Source: Gaiellales bacterium
GTDB lineage: Bacteria > Actinomycetota > Thermoleophilia > Gaiellales > JAICJC01
Length of the DNA stretch: 50,585 nt
Direction: 5' to 3'
Assembly (NCBI GenBank): GCA_036403155.1
Contig: DASWRM010000042.1
Span: 113,463 to 164,047, forward strand
The notes under the pieces are model-generated. The model did not search any database. It was not told the origin of the DNA and was given only the letters and a program-made list of their open reading frames with translations. Shown here in pieces: positions 7,907-16,368 of the stretch (position 1 is its first letter; each line of letters begins with the position of its first letter). The translations under genes and the position numbers were made by a program.

Positions 7907-8391
7907 GCACGCGCGACGGCGCATCGGACGGCGGCGCGCTGACGCGACGGTCGACCGGCGTCGATGACACCGAGCGGCTGGCGGCTCACCTGGCGCGCGC
8001 TCTGCGCCCGGGTGACAGCGTGTGGCTGCACGGCGAGCTTGGCGCCGGGAAGACCGCGTTCGTGCGGGGCGCGGCCCGTGCGCTCGGCATCGCGGGCGCC
8101 GTGACGAGCCCGACGTACACGGTCGGGAACAGGTACCGCGGCTCGGGGCCGGACGTCTCGCACCTCGACCTCTACCGCTCGACGGGCATGACCGACGAGG
8201 AGTGGGGCGACCTCGAGCCGTACTTCGACGAGGCCGTGGCGTTCGTCGAATGGCCCGACGCCGGGGCGCGCATCCTGCCTGCTCCCCGGGTCGTCGTCCA
8301 TATCGAGTTCGTGCCGCCCGATGCTAGGCTGATCACGGTTTCGTCCGACGACCGAGCCCTCCTGAACGCGCTTGCTGCTGCTTGCCCTTGA
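7903..8391 (+). CDS. tsaE: tRNA t6A biosynthesis ATPase
   Basis: P-loop ATPase that works with TsaB and TsaD to make N6-threonylcarbamoyladenosine in tRNA. Walker A G-E-L-G-A-G-K-T, then T-S-P-T-Y-T and H-L-D-L-Y-R are diagnostic. The start is problematic: no ATG, GTG or TTG is in frame between the previous gene and the first conserved helix (D-D-T-E-R-L). The best candidate is CTG 7903, which overlaps the phosphoesterase stop as CTGA, giving 162 residues; CTG 7939 is the alternative. A GTG inside the first beta strand (about 8020) would delete the N-terminal helix. Confidence 0.85.
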   Translation: MSTRDGASDGGALTRRSTGVDDTERLAAHLARALRPGDSVWLHGELGAGKTAFVRGAARALGIAGAVTSPTYTVGNRYRGSGPDVSHLDLYRSTGMTDEEWGDLEPYFDEAVAFVEWPDAGARILPAPRVVVHIEFVPPDARLITVSSDDRALLNALAAACP

Positions 8392-8995
8392 CACCGCGAC
8401 GGACGCCGCCACGGCATGCCTGTGGCGCGACGGTCAGGTGCTCTCCGAGTCGGTGACGAGCGGCAGGTCGACGGCCGCCCAGCGGCTGCTGGACGACGTG
8501 CACCACCTGCTGCGCGCCGGGCGCGTCGAGCCCGCGCAGCTCGACGCCGTGGTGGCGGGCACCGGACCGGGGACGTTCACCGGGCTTCGCATCGGCCTGG
8601 CCTCGGCGCGCGCGCTCGGCTTTGCACTCGGCATCCCGGTGCACGGGGTGTGCACGCTGGACGCCCTGCTCGCCGGTGACGGCGTCGACGTGGCCTGCAT
8701 CGACGCGCGCCGGGGCGAGGTGTTCTGCAAGGGCGCCGGCATCGACATCCGCGCGATCGCGCCGGACGAACTTGCGGCCATACTCCCGGAGGGCGCGACG
8801 GTGGCGGGGGACGGTGCCGTTCGCTACCGGGAAACGCTCGGCGAGGTTGCAGCGGTGCCGCCGGACGGGTCGCCGCTGCACGTCCCGTGGTCGCGGCACC
8901 ACGCGGCCCTGCGGGAGCTGTGGACGGCTCCCGAGCCGCTCTACGTGCGCGCGCCGGACGCCGAACGGTCGATCGCCATGGGGTCTGCGCCATGA
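8372..8995 (+). CDS. tsaB: tRNA t6A biosynthesis protein, TsaD partner
   Basis: A 207-residue ASKHA-fold protein that forms the TsaBDE complex. Landmarks: L-A-L-D-T-A-T near the start, G-T-G-P-G-T-F-T-G-L-R-I-G (the classical TsaB loop) near 65-77 and H-G-V-C-T-L-D-A-L. It starts at TTG 8372, 20 nt inside tsaE, implying coupled translation. It lacks some C-terminal length compared with E. coli TsaB (231), as is usual for actinobacterial forms. Its stop overlaps rimI as ATGA. Confidence 0.9.
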   Translation: MLLLALDTATDAATACLWRDGQVLSESVTSGRSTAAQRLLDDVHHLLRAGRVEPAQLDAVVAGTGPGTFTGLRIGLASARALGFALGIPVHGVCTLDALLAGDGVDVACIDARRGEVFCKGAGIDIRAIAPDELAAILPEGATVAGDGAVRYRETLGEVAAVPPDGSPLHVPWSRHHAALRELWTAPEPLYVRAPDAERSIAMGSAP

Positions 8996-9452
8996 TGACC
9001 GCAGTCGACGTGCTGCCGCTTCGGCCGGCGGACCTGGACGCTATCGAGCGGATCGAGCGGCGCGCGTACCCGACGCCGTGGTCCCGCTCGATGTTCGCGG
9101 GGGAGCTGTCCAAGCCGAGCGGCATCTGCCTGGGCGCGTTCCAGGGCGAGGACATGCTCGGCTACCTGATCGTTGCGCGCTACGTCGACGCGTGGCACGT
9201 GATGAACGTGGCGGTCGACGAGCAGTGGCGCGGGCGCGGCGTCGCCAGGCAGATGCTGGAGCGCCTGTTCGACCTGACCGAGGGCGACGTCGAGCGTGGG
9301 TACACCCTGGAGGTGCGCGTCTCGAACGAGACGGCCATCGCGCTGTATCGCAGCCTCGGGTTCGTCGAGACCGGCATCCGGCGTGGCTACTACACGGACA
9401 ACCGGGAGGACGCCCTGATCATGTGGCGCGATCCCGAGGCAGGCGACGGCGC

Positions 9453-9456
<4 letters not shown>
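8992..9456 (+). CDS. rimI: Ribosomal-protein S18-alanine N-acetyltransferase (GNAT)
   Basis: A 154-residue GNAT protein. Acetyl-CoA loop Q-W-R-G-R-G-V-A, followed by L-E-V-R-V-S-N-E-T-A-I-A-L-Y-R-S-L-G-F, the RimI signature, and Y-Y-T-D-N-R-E-D-A-L-I-M at the C-terminus. RimI is routinely encoded between tsaB and tsaD, as here. Start ATG 8992 overlaps the tsaB stop (ATGA); the stop overlaps tsaD (GTGA). Target specificity in actinobacteria can be broader than S18. Confidence 0.9.
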
Positions 9457-10444
<988 letters not shown>

Positions 10445-10448
<4 letters not shown>

Positions 10449-10702
10449 ACGTCGAGGTCGTCCTCTACGGCGCGCCCGGGTGCCATCTGTGCGACGTCGC
10501 AAAGGACGTGCTCAACCGCCAGCGGGAGCTGCTGGGCTTCGACCTGCGGGTTGTCGACATCTCGGGCGACGAGCAGCTCGAGCGCGCGTACCGGGAGCAG
10601 ATACCCGTCGTGTTCGTGGCCGGGCGCAAGGCGTTCATCTACCGGGTCGAGCCGCTGGAGCTTGCGAGGCGCGTGACGTCGGCGTCACAATCTCCCGCCT
10701 GA
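10445..10702 (+). CDS. Glutaredoxin-like protein (DUF836)
   Basis: An 85-residue thioredoxin-fold protein with C-H-L-C at 13-16 and the cis-proline motif I-P-V-V-F near 59-63, matching the glutaredoxin-like DUF836 family. Its redox partner is unknown. GTG start 10445 overlaps tsaD by 4 nt, so it is the last gene of the t6A operon. It directly precedes rex, which senses NADH/NAD+, giving a redox flavour to this stretch, though rex appears to have its own promoter. Confidence 0.8.
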
Positions 10703-10771
10703 CCGGCCCGCTTGTGACAAGCGCAGTGCCGTCGCGGAGCCGATCGCTACACTGATCGTGCGATGTCACAA
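10684..10771 (+). promoter_or_regulatory. rex promoter region with three Rex-type half-sites
   Basis: GTCACAA at 10684-10690, TTGTGAC at 10712-10718 (inside the perfect palindrome CTTGT-G-ACAAG) and GTCACAA at 10765-10771 resemble halves of the Rex operator TTGTGA-n-TCACAA. TACACT at 10748-10753 is a likely -10 box. The last half-site overlaps the predicted transcription start and the ATG. Autoregulation by Rex is typical, but the spacing here is not the usual 18-bp palindrome. Confidence 0.45.
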
Positions 10772-11419
10772 GGAACCGTGCCGAGGGAGGAATCGTTGGT
10801 CCAGGAACGCCTAACCGTGGGTGTGGCAGCACGCCTGTCGCGTTATCTGCAGGTGCTCACGCAGGCGAAGAAGATGGGCCGCGACTCGATCTCGTCGCAG
10901 GAGATCGGCGAGTACACCAACGTGAACGCCACGCAGATCCGGCGCGACCTGTCGGGCTTCGGCAAGTTCGGCAAGCGGGGGGTGGGTTACAACATCGACT
11001 CCCTGATCTCCGAGATCCGCGGCATCCTGCGGACCTCCGGACAGCACAACATTGCGCTGATCGGGGCGGGCGACCTGGGGCGCGCGATCGCATCGTCGAC
11101 CGTCTTCGCAGACCACGGGTTCCACATCGCGGCCGTGTTCGACTCGGACCCGCAGAAGGTGGGCAGCCAGATCGCGACGCTGGCCGTGCAGGATGCCTCC
11201 ACCCTCGCCGACGTCGTGCGGGAGAAGAACATCATCGTGGGCGTGCTCGCCGTTCCGCCGGCCGGCGCCCAGGCCGCCGCCGATGCGCTCGTCGACGCCG
11301 GCGTGAAGATCATCTTCAGCTACTCCGACGCGCTGATCGACACGCCGCCGGACGTGACGGTGCACCGCTCGAGCCCGGCCGCTGCGCTGCTCTACGCGCT
11401 CTACTTCCACCTGACGTAG
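10763..11419 (+). CDS. rex: Redox-sensing transcriptional repressor Rex
   Basis: Represses energy-metabolism genes when NADH is low and lets go when NADH binds. The 218-residue chain has an N-terminal winged helix (residues about 22-75: S-S-Q-E-I-G-E-Y-T-N-V-N-A-T-Q-I-R-R-D-L) and a Rossmann domain with G-A-G-D-L-G-R-A-I near 102-110, then a domain-swapping C-terminal helix. G-K-R-G-V-G-Y is a family landmark. Two starts are possible: ATG 10763, 9 nt after TACACT (nearly leaderless), or TTG 10796, preceded by a strong gagggagga. I list the longer one. Confidence 0.92.
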   Translation: MSQGTVPREESLVQERLTVGVAARLSRYLQVLTQAKKMGRDSISSQEIGEYTNVNATQIRRDLSGFGKFGKRGVGYNIDSLISEIRGILRTSGQHNIALIGAGDLGRAIASSTVFADHGFHIAAVFDSDPQKVGSQIATLAVQDASTLADVVREKNIIVGVLAVPPAGAQAAADALVDAGVKIIFSYSDALIDTPPDVTVHRSSPAAALLYALYFHLT

Positions 11420-11422
11420 CAT
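11417..11422 (+). promoter_or_regulatory. -10 box of the GT4 gene, leaderless
   Basis: TAGCAT, whose first three bases are the rex stop codon, ends 8 nt before the ATG at 11431. Confidence 0.5.
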
Positions 11423-11430
11423 CGGGCCCC

Positions 11431-12681
11431 ATGAATCTGGTGCTCTGGCACGGCTACCTGCTGTCGGGCACCGGTTCGAACATCTACACGCAGCACGTGG
11501 CGCGCGCGTGGGACAGGCTCGGCCACGGGGTTCGCGTGATCTGCCAGGAGCCGCACCCCGAGCGGTTCGATCTCGGCCGCAACGTTCGGATCCTTCGCCC
11601 GGACATCGGCCCGCTGCTCCCCGTGTTCGTGCTCGACCGCTACGAGGGCGTGGAGGCGCGCCGCGTCGGCGACATGACGGCCGCCGAGCGAGCGCGGTAC
11701 CTCGAGGCCAGCGAGCGCGGGCTTGCCGGCACGCTCGCCGCCGAGCCCGCCGATCTCGTGCTCGCAAACCACGCCATCATGGGCGGGCCGGTGGCGGCGG
11801 CCGGCTGCGCGGCGACCGGCACTCCCTATGCCGTCAAGCTCCACGGCTCCGAGCTCGAATACGCGATTCGAGGCGAGGCCCGGCTCGCGGCGCTGGCGCG
11901 CGAGCCGCTGGACGGCGCGGCCGCCGTGTACGCGGGATCGCGGCACATCGTCGAGGTCACCCGCGAGCTGCTGGGCGCCGGCCCGTACCTCGAGCGGACG
12001 GCGATCGTCCCGCCCGGCGTGGACGTGGACGCCTTCCACCCTGGCGGCGGCTCGAGGGAACGGCTCGACGCGCTGCTCCGCGCGGACCGCCCCGGCGCGC
12101 ACGCCGAGCGGCACCCGGATCCCGGCGCTGCCGACCGGCTCGCCGCGGCCGGCGATTTCGTCCTGTTCGTGGGGAAGCTGCTGGAGCAGAAGGGCGTCCA
12201 CCTGCTGCTCGAGGCGTGGCGGGAGCTGGCGCCGCGGTATCCCGAGCTCTCGCTGGTTGTCGTGGGATTCGGCTCGGATCGCGATTGGCTCGAGCGGCTG
12301 GCCGGCGATCGCGTCGTCTTCACCGGTGCCATGGACCACGCGCAGCTGCAGGCGCTGATGCCCCTCGCGGAGGCCCTGGTCGTCCCCAGCGTGCTGCCGG
12401 AGGCGTTCGGGATGGTGGCCGCAGAGGCGGCCAGCTGCGGCGTGGTGCCCGTCGTGGCGAACCACTCCGGGCTGGCGGAGGTGGCGGCCGGGCTGGGCGA
12501 CGCAGCGCGCGTGTTCGACGGCGGCTCCCAGGAGCTGGCCGCGGCGATCGCGGAGGTGCTGAACCTGCCGCCGGCGGAGCGCCGGGCGGCCGGCGGGCGT
12601 GGCCGGGCGCGCGTGCTCGAGCGCTGGAGCTGGGAGCGGATCGCCGAGCAGCTGCTCGAGGGCGCGCTGGGCAGCGGCTGA
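11431..12681 (+). CDS. GT4-family glycosyltransferase (GT-B fold)
   Basis: A 416-residue retaining glycosyltransferase. The N-terminal domain opens with a Gly-rich acceptor-side loop (L-S-G-T-G-S-N); the C-terminal GT1-type domain has F-V-G-K-L-L-E-Q-K-G, V-V-V-G-F-G and the E-x7-E donor-site motif (L-P-E-A-F-G-M-V-A-A-E-A). The sugar and acceptor cannot be read from sequence. A glycolipid or capsule role is plausible because a second glycosyltransferase (GT2) follows 3.7 kb downstream. The start is probably leaderless. No signal peptide, so cytoplasmic. Confidence 0.88.
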   Translation: MNLVLWHGYLLSGTGSNIYTQHVARAWDRLGHGVRVICQEPHPERFDLGRNVRILRPDIGPLLPVFVLDRYEGVEARRVGDMTAAERARYLEASERGLAGTLAAEPADLVLANHAIMGGPVAAAGCAATGTPYAVKLHGSELEYAIRGEARLAALAREPLDGAAAVYAGSRHIVEVTRELLGAGPYLERTAIVPPGVDVDAFHPGGGSRERLDALLRADRPGAHAERHPDPGAADRLAAAGDFVLFVGKLLEQKGVHLLLEAWRELAPRYPELSLVVVGFGSDRDWLERLAGDRVVFTGAMDHAQLQALMPLAEALVVPSVLPEAFGMVAAEAASCGVVPVVANHSGLAEVAAGLGDAARVFDGGSQELAAAIAEVLNLPPAERRAAGGRGRARVLERWSWERIAEQLLEGALGSG

Positions 12682-12735
12682 CCGGTCCTGCGCCATCGCC
12701 TCAAGGCGCCTCCACATCGGCCGATAGCTGGCCCT

Positions 12736-14220
12736 GTGAGGCTCTCAGGCCGCGCCACTTCCCCCGCAGGGGCGCTCTTTCGCCTCTCCATGCTGGCCGC
12801 TTCGGCCAGCCTCGGAGCGATGCTGGCCGCCCTGTGGGCGGTTCCCGTGCACGACCGGTTGACGCTCGCGCTCGCGGCTCCGGTCGCCTGCGTCGCGGCT
12901 GCGATGTCGGTGATGTGGCGCGACAGCCTGTCCGAGCACGCGCGGCTCCTGACGCCGCTTGCGACGCTGCTCGCCGTGGCGCTGCTCCGCAACGCCGCCG
13001 GCGGGGACCGGATCCGGTACGAGCTGCTGCTGCTCCTGCCGATCGTCTGGCTGGCGCTGCAGGGCAGTCGCGCCGAGCTCGGTGTGGCCGTCGCGGGGCT
13101 CACCGCGGGGCTCAGCCTTCTCAACCTCTCGGATCCGCACTCCCCGTCGGGCTGGTCGGACGAGGTGGTCTTCGTGGCCGTGGCGTCGGCCGTCGGGCTG
13201 ACCGTCCAGCACCTGATCTCTCAGGTGCGGCGCCAGGCCAGTGACGTGGCCGCGATCACGCGGGTCGTGCAGGACGCGGCCGTGGCGGCGGACACCAAGG
13301 CGGCGCGCGACGCGGTGTGCCGGGCGGCGATCGAGATCTGCGGCGCGCAGGTCGCGCTGATGCTCGAGCCCGAGGCCGGCGGCACGCTGGTCGTGTCGGC
13401 GGCCAGGGGCAGCACCGTCGCCGCCGGCACCGCCGTGCCGCTGTCCGGCGCGGCGCCGTCGGTGCTCGAGGCGCTCGAGTCGGGCGAGCAGCGGTTCCTG
13501 CCCGACGAGGGCGGCTCCCTGTGCGCGGCGGCGCTCGGCGTGCGTTCTGCGCTGCTCGCACCGGTCAGGCACGACGGGGCGCCCGCTGGCGCGCTGGTGC
13601 TCGGGTGGCAGCGGCCGTTGCGCCGGCTGCCCGCCCGCATGGCGGAGGTGGTGTCCCTGTTCGCGGTCGAGACCGCCCGTTCCCTCGAGCGCGGTGACCT
13701 GATCGCGCAGGTGCAGATGCACGCCAGCGATCTGGAGGCCGTCGTCGAGATCGCCCGCCGCCTGCCAAGGAGCACGGACGGGCAGGCCGCTCGCGATGCC
13801 GTGTGCGCGGCGGTGCTCGAGGTCTGCGACGGGATGCTGGCGGTGCTGATGGAGCCCGACGGCCAGGGCAATCTGGTCTCAACGGCCATCGCCGGTGCCG
13901 ATGTCCCGCCGATGCGCGTCTCGATGGACGACTCGGGATCCGCGACGGTCGAGGTGTTCCGGACGCTGGAGCCGTTCTTCGTCGCAGACCTGGGCGGCCA
14001 TCCGAACGTTCCCAGCGGCTCGTGCATGCGACCGGCGCGCTGTCCGCGCTCTGGCAGCCGGTGGTCGGCGACGGGGCGCCGGTGGGCGTGCTGGTCGTCG
14101 CGTGGGAGCGCCGGCTGCCCGCGCTCTCCGACCGGGCGGCCGCGGTGGTCGGCCTGTTCGCCGCCGAGGCCGCCGTGGCGCTCGAGCGCGCCGACCTGCT
14201 CGCGCGGCTCGAGAACCTGA
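12736..14220 (+). CDS. Membrane GAF sensor, N-terminal part of a frameshifted histidine kinase
   Basis: Starts at GTG 12736. Residues about 15-160 hold four or five hydrophobic segments, then a GAF domain at about 175-320 and most of a second GAF from about 335. In-frame coding character ends near 14010: after F-F-V-A-D-L-G-G-H-P-N-V-P the frame turns into Arg/Ser/Trp-rich nonsense and stops at 14220. The natural continuation is in the next frame (see 14022-14960). One missing base within about 14008-14016 restores a single chain of 741 residues. It may be a real disruption or a sequencing error; the rest looks intact. Confidence 0.75.
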   Translation: MRLSGRATSPAGALFRLSMLAASASLGAMLAALWAVPVHDRLTLALAAPVACVAAAMSVMWRDSLSEHARLLTPLATLLAVALLRNAAGGDRIRYELLLLLPIVWLALQGSRAELGVAVAGLTAGLSLLNLSDPHSPSGWSDEVVFVAVASAVGLTVQHLISQVRRQASDVAAITRVVQDAAVAADTKAARDAVCRAAIEICGAQVALMLEPEAGGTLVVSAARGSTVAAGTAVPLSGAAPSVLEALESGEQRFLPDEGGSLCAAALGVRSALLAPVRHDGAPAGALVLGWQRPLRRLPARMAEVVSLFAVETARSLERGDLIAQVQMHASDLEAVVEIARRLPRSTDGQAARDAVCAAVLEVCDGMLAVLMEPDGQGNLVSTAIAGADVPPMRVSMDDSGSATVEVFRTLEPFFVADLGGHPNVPSGSCMRPARCPRSGSRWSATGRRWACWSSRGSAGCPRSPTGRPRWSACSPPRPPWRSSAPTCSRGSRT

Positions 14221-14960
14221 ACCGGATGCTGGCCGTGCAGGTCGAGGCGCTGCGCGTGTCCGACCAGCTGAAGAGCGACTTCGTCTCGAGCGTGTCGCAC
14301 GAGCTGCGGACGCCGCTCGCCTCGATCCTCGGCTATCTCGACGTGCTGCTCGAGGGCGCGCTCGGGGACATGCCGCCGGAGCAGACGGAGTTCGTCAGGA
14401 TCGTCGACGAGAACGCCCGCCGCCTGCTCTCGCTGATCAACGACCTGCTCACCCTGTCGGGCATCGAGAGCGGCCGGCTGCTGCTTCGTCCGGAGCCGGC
14501 CGACCTGCGCACGCTGGTGGAGCGCCATGTCTTCGACCTGGCGCCTGACGCGTCGGCGAAGGGGCTGAACCTGGCCGTGCAGCTTCCGGCCGAGCCGTTG
14601 ACGGCCGAGATCGACCGCGACCGGATCGGACAGGTCGTCACCAACCTGGTCGCCAATGCTGTCAAGTTCACGGAGCGGGGCGGCGATGTGCGGGTCTCGC
14701 TGCGACGCGACGGCGAGCGCGCCGAGCTCACGGTTGCCGACACGGGCATCGGCATCCCGGCCGAGGACAGCGACCGGCTGTTCCAGCGGTTCTTCCGCGC
14801 GCGGAACGCAACCGACGCCGCCATCCCCGGTACCGGCCTGGGGCTTGCGATCTGCAAGGGCATCGTCGATGCCCACGGCGGCGACATCGCCGTCGACAGC
14901 GAGACCGGCACGGGCACAACTCTGCGCGTGTTCCTGCCGATGACCATGGCAACCCAGTGA
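14022..14960 (+). CDS. Histidine kinase core, C-terminal part of the frameshifted kinase
   Basis: Continues the second GAF domain (A-L-S-A-L-W-Q-P-V-V then V-G-V-L-V-V-A-W) and follows with a HisKA domain (V-S-H-E-L-R-T-P-L-A-S-I-L-G-Y, phospho-accepting His) and a HATPase domain with the N box (N-L-V-A-N-A-V-K-F-T), G1 (D-T-G-I-G-I-P), F box and G2 (G-T-G-L-G-L-A-I). If expressed alone it could begin at GTG 14022, but no ribosome site is seen; more likely it is the C-terminal half of the 12736 gene. Its stop is 12 nt before the response regulator, so the two form a cognate pair. Confidence 0.85.
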   Translation: MHATGALSALWQPVVGDGAPVGVLVVAWERRLPALSDRAAAVVGLFAAEAAVALERADLLARLENLNRMLAVQVEALRVSDQLKSDFVSSVSHELRTPLASILGYLDVLLEGALGDMPPEQTEFVRIVDENARRLLSLINDLLTLSGIESGRLLLRPEPADLRTLVERHVFDLAPDASAKGLNLAVQLPAEPLTAEIDRDRIGQVVTNLVANAVKFTERGGDVRVSLRRDGERAELTVADTGIGIPAEDSDRLFQRFFRARNATDAAIPGTGLGLAICKGIVDAHGGDIAVDSETGTGTTLRVFLPMTMATQ

Positions 14961-14971
14961 AGGAGACCCCG

Positions 14972-15352
14972 ATGGAGACCGTTCATGCGAAGGTGCTCGT
15001 CGCCGACGACGAGCCGCACCTGCTGCGTTTGGTGAAGTTCCGGCTGGAGCGCGAAGGCTACGAGGTGCTGACGGCCGTGGACGGCGAGGCCGCCCTGCAG
15101 GTCGCCCGCGACGAGCACCCGGACCTGTGCGTGCTCGACGTGATGATGCCCAAGCGCAGCGGGTTCGACGTGCTGCGGGAGCTGCGCAGCGACGATCGCT
15201 GCGCCGGCATGAAGGTGATCATGCTGACGGCTCGCGCCCAGGATCGCGACGTCGACGTCGGATTCTCGCTGGGCGCCGACGACTACATCACGAAGCCGTT
15301 CTCGCCGCAGGAGCTGCGGGTGCGCATCGGCGCCCACCTGAGCAAGCGGTGA
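14972..15352 (+). CDS. Single-domain response regulator (CheY-like)
   Basis: A 126-residue receiver with no output domain. Acidic pocket Asp12/Asp13 (A-D-D-E-P-H), phospho-acceptor Asp56 (L-D-V-M-M-P), Thr86 and Lys108 (T-K-P-F) are all present. The ATG at 14972 has aaggag 6 nt upstream; the ORF extends five codons further up but without a better site. Lacking a DNA-binding domain, it should act by protein contact, most simply on the HEAT protein or GT2 synthase next to it, since its stop overlaps the HEAT gene by 4 nt (GTGA). Confidence 0.9.
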   Translation: METVHAKVLVADDEPHLLRLVKFRLEREGYEVLTAVDGEAALQVARDEHPDLCVLDVMMPKRSGFDVLRELRSDDRCAGMKVIMLTARAQDRDVDVGFSLGADDYITKPFSPQELRVRIGAHLSKR

Positions 15353-16368
15353 TCGTCGCCGTCGAGATGCTCGCGGCCGCGCAGGTGGCCGTGATCTCGA
15401 TACTGGCGGTGGCACTGACGTGGAGGCGGATCGCGATCGGCCGCGCCGACCGCCGCCGCGAGCTGCTGCTGGACCGCTACCGCGACGCCGTCGTCGAGCT
15501 CGTCGGCATCGACGATGAAGCGCCGCTCGGGCTGCTGGGCCTGCGGACGTCCGAGCAGCGCGCCGCGGTGGCCGAGCTCCTCGCCGAGTACACGGGCACG
15601 GTGCGCGGGGAGGCGCGCGCCCGGGTGGCCGCGTTCGTCACCGAGCAGGGCTATGCCGACGCGGCGGCCGGCGACCTCCACGCTCATCGCGCCTGGCGCC
15701 GCGGCACGGCCGCGAAGACGCTCGGCGACTTCGGCATCGTGGGTGCGGCCGGCGACCTGGGGGATGCGGTGCGCGTCGACCGCAGCCCGCAGGTTCGCGT
15801 GGCGGCTGCGCGGTCGCTGGGGCGAATCGCCGATCGGGCCGGCGCCTCGGAGTTGATCGACGCATGCGCCGCCGGCACTGTCCCGCCGGGCATCGTCGCC
15901 CAGGCGCTGCTCGACATCGGGGAGGATGCCGTGCCCTGGCTGCTCGGCGCGCTGCAGTCGCCTGAGCGGCGCGTGCGGCATGTGGCGTGCACCGTGCTCG
16001 CCCAGGTCGGCGTGAGCGCCGACGCGGACATCGTCGACGCGCTGCAGACGGCCGCCGCGACGGATTGCGACGTCGCGGTGCGGGTTGCGGCGTGTGAGGC
16101 GCTGGGCCGTGTCGGCGGGCATGAGGCGGCCCTGGCGGTGGCCGGCGCGACCGCCGACGGAGAGCCGGCCGTGCGCCGTGCGGCATGCGACGCCGCCGCG
16201 CGCCTGGCCGCGCCGGAGACGGCTGCGGCGGTCAGGCGCGCGCTCGAGGACCGGTCGCCGGAGGTGCAGCGCTCCGCGGCGCGAGCGGCCATGGCGCTGG
16301 GCGTTGCGGAAGGGCGGTCGCCCTTCCTGCGCGAGGCCCAGGCAGACCTGGCGTGGGGCTGGCGGTGA
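15349..16368 (+). CDS. Membrane-anchored HEAT-repeat protein
   Basis: A 339-residue protein with one N-terminal membrane helix (residues about 7-25) and a basic stop-transfer R-R-I. A helical linker domain follows, and from about residue 120 onward come five or six HEAT/Armadillo-like repeats of about 31 residues (V-R-V-A-A-A-R-S-L-G-R-I, V-R-H-V-A-C-T-V-L-A-Q-V, V-R-V-A-A-C-E-A-L-G-R-V, V-R-R-A-A-C-D-A-A-A-R-L). HEAT solenoids are protein-binding scaffolds; here it overlaps the regulator before it and the GT2 synthase after it (both GTGA), so it may tether one to the other. The exact partner is inferred. Confidence 0.82.
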   Translation: MIVAVEMLAAAQVAVISILAVALTWRRIAIGRADRRRELLLDRYRDAVVELVGIDDEAPLGLLGLRTSEQRAAVAELLAEYTGTVRGEARARVAAFVTEQGYADAAAGDLHAHRAWRRGTAAKTLGDFGIVGAAGDLGDAVRVDRSPQVRVAAARSLGRIADRAGASELIDACAAGTVPPGIVAQALLDIGEDAVPWLLGALQSPERRVRHVACTVLAQVGVSADADIVDALQTAAATDCDVAVRVAACEALGRVGGHEAALAVAGATADGEPAVRRAACDAAARLAAPETAAAVRRALEDRSPEVQRSAARAAMALGVAEGRSPFLREAQADLAWGWR

